From Boseongicola sp. SB0675_bin_26 (lineage in GTDB: Bacteria > Pseudomonadota > Alphaproteobacteria > Rhodobacterales > Rhodobacteraceae), in assembly GCA_009843725.1 (NCBI GenBank), contig VYCX01000210.1, positions 1 to 6,483 of the forward strand: DNA of 6,483 nt, given 5' to 3'. The position numbers were made by a program, and so were the translations under genes. Below are positions 5,787 to 6,483 of this stretch, piece after piece; the stretch's first letter is position 1, and each line of letters begins with the position of its first letter. Under the pieces are notes generated by a model that ran no database searches, was not told where the DNA came from, and saw nothing but the letters and a program-made list of their open reading frames with translations.

Positions 5787-5828
5787 CGCGGATTGGAAGT
5801 CACGGGCGGGTCACTGGGCCATGGGCCT
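5787..5828 (+). pseudogene. Short transketolase-like fragment
   Basis: One plus-strand frame encodes RGLEVTGGSLGHG (residues at 5787-5825). This matches the highly conserved transketolase N-terminal segment, P-G-(I/L/V)-E-V-x-x-G-S-L-G-H-G, which contributes to thiamine diphosphate binding. The expected continuation (L-P/S-x-A-x-G-M-A-L) is not found in any frame, apart from a leucine in the +1 frame, nor is the GDGE motif. If not chance, it is a small piece of a destroyed transketolase or transketolase-like subunit gene. Confidence 0.3.
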
Positions 5829-5914
5829 GATGGCTCCGCTGTCGTGAAGGCTTGCGAGGCATTGGTGGTCGGACGAATGCCCAAATCGAGGAGCTGCAGC
5901 GTGAGGACATGGTC

Positions 5915-5944
5915 TTGACTGCAACTGCCGGACACGGCTAAAGT
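5915..5944 (+). promoter_or_regulatory. Sigma-70-type promoter for the acyl-CoA dehydrogenase gene
   Basis: TTGACT at 5915-5920 (one mismatch from TTGACA) and TAAAGT at 5939-5944 (four of six matches to TATAAT) are 18 bases apart. Transcription would start near 5951, inside the palindrome listed next, giving a short leader before the ATG at 5973. Confidence 0.45.
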
Positions 5945-5959
5945 AACCATACAGTTACT
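5942..5959. promoter_or_regulatory. 18-bp palindromic operator (TetR-type) ahead of the acyl-CoA dehydrogenase gene
   Basis: AGTAACCATACAGTTACT has perfect 6-bp arms (AGTAAC/GTTACT) around a 6-base centre. It overlaps the last three bases of the proposed -10 box and the expected start of transcription, so a bound protein would block initiation. Palindromes of this length, spacing and A/T-biased sequence are typical for TetR-family repressors, many of which control acyl-CoA metabolism and respond to acyl-CoA. The regulator is not in this window. Confidence 0.5.
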
Positions 5960-5972
5960 AACAGGATTCTCG

Positions 5973-6483
5973 ATGCAGCTTTCCGACACGAATGTGCAGG
6001 TTCGTGACGCGGCGCGTGCCTTTGCCGAAAGCGCGATTCGCCCCATCGCGCAGGAGCTTGACGCGGAAGAGCGTTTTCCGAGCGAACTCTACGCGGAGAT
6101 GGGTCAGCTCGGCCTTTTCGGAATCTGCGTTCCGGAAGAGATGGGCGGCCCTGGACTGGACACGCTGGCCTACGCGCTGGTGATGGAAGAGCTCTCACGA
6201 GGATGTGCCTCGGTCGCAGACCAGTGCGGGTTGATCGAGCTGATCACGACTCTTCTTGTGCAACACGGCACCGCGGGCCAGCGCGGGCGCCTGCTCAGCG
6301 ACGTGATGGCGGCAAGGACCTGGGTTGCCTATTGCATAACGGAGGTGGAGGCAGGGACCGACGTTGCGGCAATCCGCACGGAAGCGGTGCGCGACGGCGA
6401 AGCGTGGATCCTGAACGGCAGCAAGATATGGATACACAATGCGCCGGTGGCTGATGTCGGCCTTGTTCTGGCCCGCACGGACC
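5973..6483 (+). CDS. Acyl-CoA dehydrogenase, N-terminal part (cut by window end)
   Basis: The frame is open from the ATG at 5973-5975 to the window edge, giving 170 residues of a family usually about 380 long. It is a cytoplasmic flavoprotein that would introduce a 2,3-double bond into an acyl-CoA and pass electrons to electron-transfer flavoprotein. Visible features: an N-terminal helical domain (1-115) with ELYAEMGQLGLFGICVPEEM and GGPGLDTLAYALVMEELSRG, then the FAD-binding beta-domain motif YCITEVEAGTD (120-130) and ILNGSKIWIHNA (146-157). The catalytic Glu lies beyond the window. AGGA at 5963-5966 is a good ribosome site, six bases before the ATG. It begins a new transcription unit behind its own promoter and palindrome. 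The substrate cannot be told from this part; a branched or short acyl-CoA, or carnitine-related betaine-CoA (CaiA-like), are options. Confidence 0.92.
   Translation, partial: MQLSDTNVQVRDAARAFAESAIRPIAQELDAEERFPSELYAEMGQLGLFGICVPEEMGGPGLDTLAYALVMEELSRGCASVADQCGLIELITTLLVQHGTAGQRGRLLSDVMAARTWVAYCITEVEAGTDVAAIRTEAVRDGEAWILNGSKIWIHNAPVADVGLVLARTD

Larger units (their letters stand above)
5504..5972. other. 469-base stretch without an intact gene; insertion-sequence and gene scraps
   Basis: This separates the minus-strand toxin-like module from the plus-strand acyl-CoA dehydrogenase. It holds, from left to right, an IS200/IS605-like end hairpin, a 21-base-spaced repeat pair of IS21-like appearance, a perfect inverted repeat, a short transketolase-like peptide, and the promoter/operator of the acyl-CoA dehydrogenase. 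Open frames on both strands are present, but none has both a start and a full domain. No transposase gene is intact. Confidence 0.55.

Noticed and set aside
5663..6046. 127-codon minus-strand open frame across the acyl-CoA dehydrogenase start
   Set aside because: It overlaps a clear promoter and gene start on the other strand and has no recognisable domain.

Overview
The window is GC-rich DNA (by eye about 60% G+C) that most resembles an alphaproteobacterium of the Rhodobacterales or Rhizobiales type. The reasons are the fused carnitine dehydrogenase/thioesterase, an Agrobacterium-like uronate dehydrogenase, and the codon use. The organism assignment is inference.

Left side (1-1601, + strand): the tail of an SGNH/GDSL-type esterase overlaps by four bases the start of a complete L-carnitine dehydrogenase fused to a hot-dog thioesterase. 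This looks like part of a carnitine-to-betaine catabolic operon. The esterase may release carnitine from short acylcarnitines, the dehydrogenase makes 3-dehydrocarnitine, and the thioesterase frees betaine from betainyl-CoA made by a cleavage enzyme that is not in view.

Middle (1602-3688, - strand): a histidine-rich membrane hydroxylase of the sterol desaturase/fatty acid hydroxylase superfamily lies upstream of a uronate dehydrogenase. Between them is what appears to be the tail of an alpha/beta hydrolase. After the uronate dehydrogenase there is a protein-like open stretch that looks like the head of a lost gene. It ends where the carnitine operon ends.

Right-centre (3689-5972): a long stretch without a clear gene (3689-4434), containing a possible TOBE-domain relic, is followed by a two-gene toxin-antitoxin-like module on the - strand. 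The module is an AbiEii-family nucleotidyltransferase preceded by an overlapping 83-residue protein that is not the usual AbiEi antitoxin. Just upstream of the module is a hairpin resembling the right end of an IS200/IS605 element, then a second gene-poor stretch with an IS21-like repeat pair and a short transketolase-like fragment.

Right edge (5973-6483, + strand): the first 170 residues of an acyl-CoA dehydrogenase, preceded by a plausible promoter whose -10 box overlaps an 18-bp TetR-type palindrome.

Overall this reads as two catabolic operons (carnitine; acyl-CoA) separated by an accessory segment built from gene fragments, insertion-sequence scraps and a toxin-antitoxin-like module. The best candidate for something undescribed is that module, because its small partner belongs to no family I recognise. 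All relic calls rest on short motif resemblance read by eye.
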